DNA of 64,000 nt from Leptodactylus fallax. Its lineage: Eukaryota > Chordata > Amphibia > Anura > Leptodactylidae. Within the stretch, counting starts at the first letter, position 1. Each line of letters opens with the position of its first letter. The translations under genes were made by a program, and so were the position numbers. The notes below the pieces were generated by a model. That model was given only the letters and a program-made list of their open reading frames with translations. It was not told the DNA's origin and searched no databases. The DNA lies in contig CAMRHE010000156.1 of NCBI GenBank assembly GCA_947044405.1, forward strand, positions 2,647,001 to 2,711,000, given 5' to 3'. Shown piece by piece: positions 61,767 to 64,000 of this stretch.

Positions 61767-62014
61767 TATATAAGAAACATCTAAGAATATAGTTTTTCTA
61801 TAAGAAACTGTTCCAGTGTCATCAATGTTAGTGCAGTTATTAACAAATATGATTTAGTGAAGCAAAGTAAGAAAAAAGAACATCTGTAGAGCATGTAAAC
61901 TGGCATATCATCTGTTAAAAATGGGCCTGTGTTTCTCCTTGCCACACAGATGTCTATTGCTCCATAATATTCACTATGCATACTACCTTTCATGTGCATA
62001 CTGTCAGTACTTAC
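61767..62014. other. RETREG1 intron, unassigned
   Basis: No recognised element. Confidence 0.4.
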
Positions 62015-62099
62015 ATATGAAATAGGAGAGAACAACTCCAGGAATGTAGCTTCCCAACAGAATGAAAAATGTACATACACTGCAGACCAAAAGGCAAAA
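62015..62099 (-). CDS. RETREG1: RETREG1 exon, third membrane segment
   Basis: The 85-bp exon lies between the acceptor TGTTTTCTTTCAG and donor ATAT|GTAAGT. It reads [18 protein letters not shown] then [10 protein letters not shown], 28 residues nearly identical to the mammalian membrane segment of the reticulon-homology domain that bends the ER membrane. Phase 0 in and 1 out, joining exactly to the exon at 59692. Confidence 0.95.
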
Positions 62100-62589
62100 C
62101 TGAAAGAAAACACACAAGATATAACTTTTGGCAAAGCTGTGTTTTTTAACATTTATTTAACCACATTTTGACTAGGCCATTCATTTTCTCTGGTTCATGG
62201 CTAGATACATTTTCATAATTTTTTTTGGTATGTGAGCTTTTGTAGGCTATAACATTCTTTTTGTTCAGGTTATTGAAATAATTTTTGCATCTTTTATTTG
62301 GTGATACATAGGGTTTTATTTTTATATAAGGAGTGACAGCCCTGGCTCGTGAGAGCTTACAATTTATGATAAAACAGGAGTGACGCAAGACATTCAGTGT
62401 GAACATTCGTATAGAGTAGTCCACTAGAGATGGGGCTGAGGCAGCAATTCCCTACAGTGGCGTCTTTTGGTAAAAACTTTAGTAGGTAGGTGTGCCCCGA
62501 GGATTTTTTTTTTCCAGGGGTACTTGGAGTCTGAAAAAGTTGAGCTAAGGAACAAAGACAGTGTTGCATACACACAGTATAGCTATACA
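62100..62589. other. RETREG1 intron, unassigned
   Basis: AT-rich; CTGGCTCGTGAGAGCTTACA (about 62343) resembles LINE 3'-end motifs. No exon. Confidence 0.35.
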
Positions 62590-62960
62590 TACAGTGATCT
62601 GTCATAACATTAAAACCTAATATTGTGTACAGTACAGTAGGTCTCACTACTGTTCAGTTTATGAGACATGACCATTCCGTTGCTCCATGGGCCAGTTCTG
62701 ATGCTCATATATCCATTGTACTGCAGGTGTTTAGTAGGTATTAGACAGCGGTCAGCAGAGGCATCACTCTATAGCAATGCAAACCAATATGCCGCAAGCT
62801 GTGAAGCCCTATGTTCCGAGACATCTTTCTATCTAGTCAGCATAAACTTTTTTATTAATTTGCGCTAAAGTAGCTCTTCTGTGATACTGGACCAGACAAG
62901 TTTACCTTCACTCCCCTCATACATCAAGGAAAGCAAGCTCACTAACCCTCCTAACAAAAA
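62590..62960 (-). mobile_element. Degraded Tc1-like element
   Basis: CTGTCATAACATTAAAACC then GGGCCAGTTCTGATGCTCAT, GTAGCTCTTCTGTGATACTGG and a CTTCACTCCCC stretch correspond, on the minus strand, to part of a known Tc1-like transposase family (memory). Too decayed for a frame. Confidence 0.55.
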
Positions 62961-63929
62961 TAACTAAAAATCACAATCCCTATATTTTATAATAGAAATA
63001 TAACTTACTGTATAGCATCACAACTCACTATTTGCAAATGCACCACTGTACAAGTGCAGAGCATTTACCAAGAATGCCATGGGTCCCAAGCGCCATACCC
63101 CCCCCCCCCCCCCCACACAAATGCGCCTGATTATACATTGTGTAATCCTTTATATAGCCCTATCTGTAAAACCAGCTGGGTGCATTCTTATGCATGTCCC
63201 AGACTAACACTTTTATCAGAAGTATTACCTGACTCATAGGTATGTTCATATTATAATTAGCAAAATTATAATATCCATTTGTTTAGTCATGTAGTGCTAC
63301 TACACTATATATATGTATTAATGGAATGTGTGAAATGTGGCAGACTGTGCCTCACTCTTTAATAACTCCAACACTGTCAAGGCCTGTGCTTGTAAACATA
63401 AGTACTAGGATTGAAAAAAATCATATGCCACAGGATCTCAAACTTCCAACACATCAGAGCCTTAGCCAATACACACTTCAACCTTGTAACAGTAATACTG
63501 CAGTGACATGCTGAAGTGCTGGTAATATGCTTTTGTGATTCAAGAAACTGACAATCCAGTAAGAAGGGTTTCTGTACATTTAGGACCAATATTTACCCTA
63601 TAAACAATCAACTGGCTAATAAATACATAGTATTTACTATGAATATTTAACTCAAAAGTCATTTCCAAATAAAGCCGTTTTTACATAAAAATATATAGGT
63701 ATGTCAAGATATAATCTAGATGAGTGTTAGTACTGTGCAGACTCTTTAAATCAAGGTGCCGTGGCACCCACAGACCCTCACTTATGTCCTGTCCTGACAT
63801 GTCAGTAAACTAACCTGGATGTTCTCTGATGCAAGTCGTGGTTATTTGAGACATGACGATTATGGGGCTAAGGACACATTGGTGCTGCAGTTGTCCAAAT
63901 GAATATGGAAAAATAGATACTATTCATAC
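62961..63929. other. RETREG1 intron, unassigned
   Basis: Contains a poly-C run at about 63098-63115. No exon or repeat recognised otherwise. Confidence 0.4.
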
Positions 63930-64000
63930 CTTGCCTGGATTTTGCTGCTTAAAATGAGATAATTCATGTAGAAATATTGTGTAGCTTGACCAGGATTCTG
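63930..64000 (-). CDS. RETREG1: RETREG1 exon, partial at the window edge
   Basis: The frame reads ESWSSYTIFLHELSHFKQ, then QNPGK, ending AAG|GTATGA. This matches the loop just before the second membrane hairpin in mammalian RETREG1. The phase (0 out) joins the exon at 62099. The acceptor and the 5' exons with hairpin 1 lie beyond the right edge. Confidence 0.92.

Overview
The window looks like a piece of a large, transposon-rich vertebrate genome, most likely an anuran amphibian (inference). No bacterial or viral gene organisation is present. Genes are split by introns with GT/AG borders. Most of the DNA is made of DIRS-like, LTR, L2/CR1-type LINE, Tc1/mariner, PIF/Harbinger, hAT and TTAA-flanked elements, many nested in one another.

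Only one host gene is recognisable. It is RETREG1 (FAM134B), the ER-phagy receptor, on the minus strand from about 49.4 kb to beyond the right edge. Six coding pieces are visible (64000-63930, 62099-62015, 59692-59555, 55350-55283, 54859-54733, 49955-49477). They cover the end of the cytosolic loop, the second membrane hairpin of the reticulon-homology domain, the acidic tail and the LC3-interacting motif. Its introns are filled by a LINE, at least four Tc1-like elements and many short inverted-repeat elements.

Left part (0-20 kb). A young, non-autonomous LTR retrotransposon (422-4791) has 907-bp LTRs with one mismatch noticed, a tRNA-Leu primer site and a 5-bp target duplication. It interrupts a DIRS-like gag. 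A tandem array of a short dispersed repeat (5941-6935) follows, then a broken Harbinger-type region with a MADF-like protein on plus and a transposase exon on minus (7.4-10.7 kb) that took further insertions. A solo LTR (12346-13008) comes next. At 13168-17208 lies the most remarkable object: an LTR element with a tRNA-Ala primer site, a polypurine tract and a 4-bp target duplication. In place of gag-pol it carries a long intronless open frame built from host coding sequence: non-muscle myosin heavy-chain (MYH9-like) coiled coil followed by part of the SPRY domain of hnRNP U.

Middle part (20-49 kb). There is a 1.28-kb foldback with about 440-bp arms (20571-21848), several minisatellites, a TA-flanked element with about 43-bp inverted ends (27642-28376), a Tc1 element with a dead transposase (30752-32569), and a nest at 33.3-40.1 kb. 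In the nest a hAT-like transposase gene was split by a Harbinger-type MITE, which was split by a TTAA repeat, then a Tc1 element, then LTR sequence, which contains a hAT element that holds a palindromic MITE. From 43 kb on, a short element family with GGGGTCCCAC-type ends recurs.

Right part (49-64 kb). This holds the RETREG1 exons together with the LINE at 51.56-54.63 kb, a Tc1-in-Tc1-in-MITE nest at 56.9-59.3 kb, and a Tc1 element at 60203-61766 whose transposase is broken only by one visible +2 frameshift.

All assignments come from reading the sequence and from remembered family hallmarks. No alignment or database search was run.
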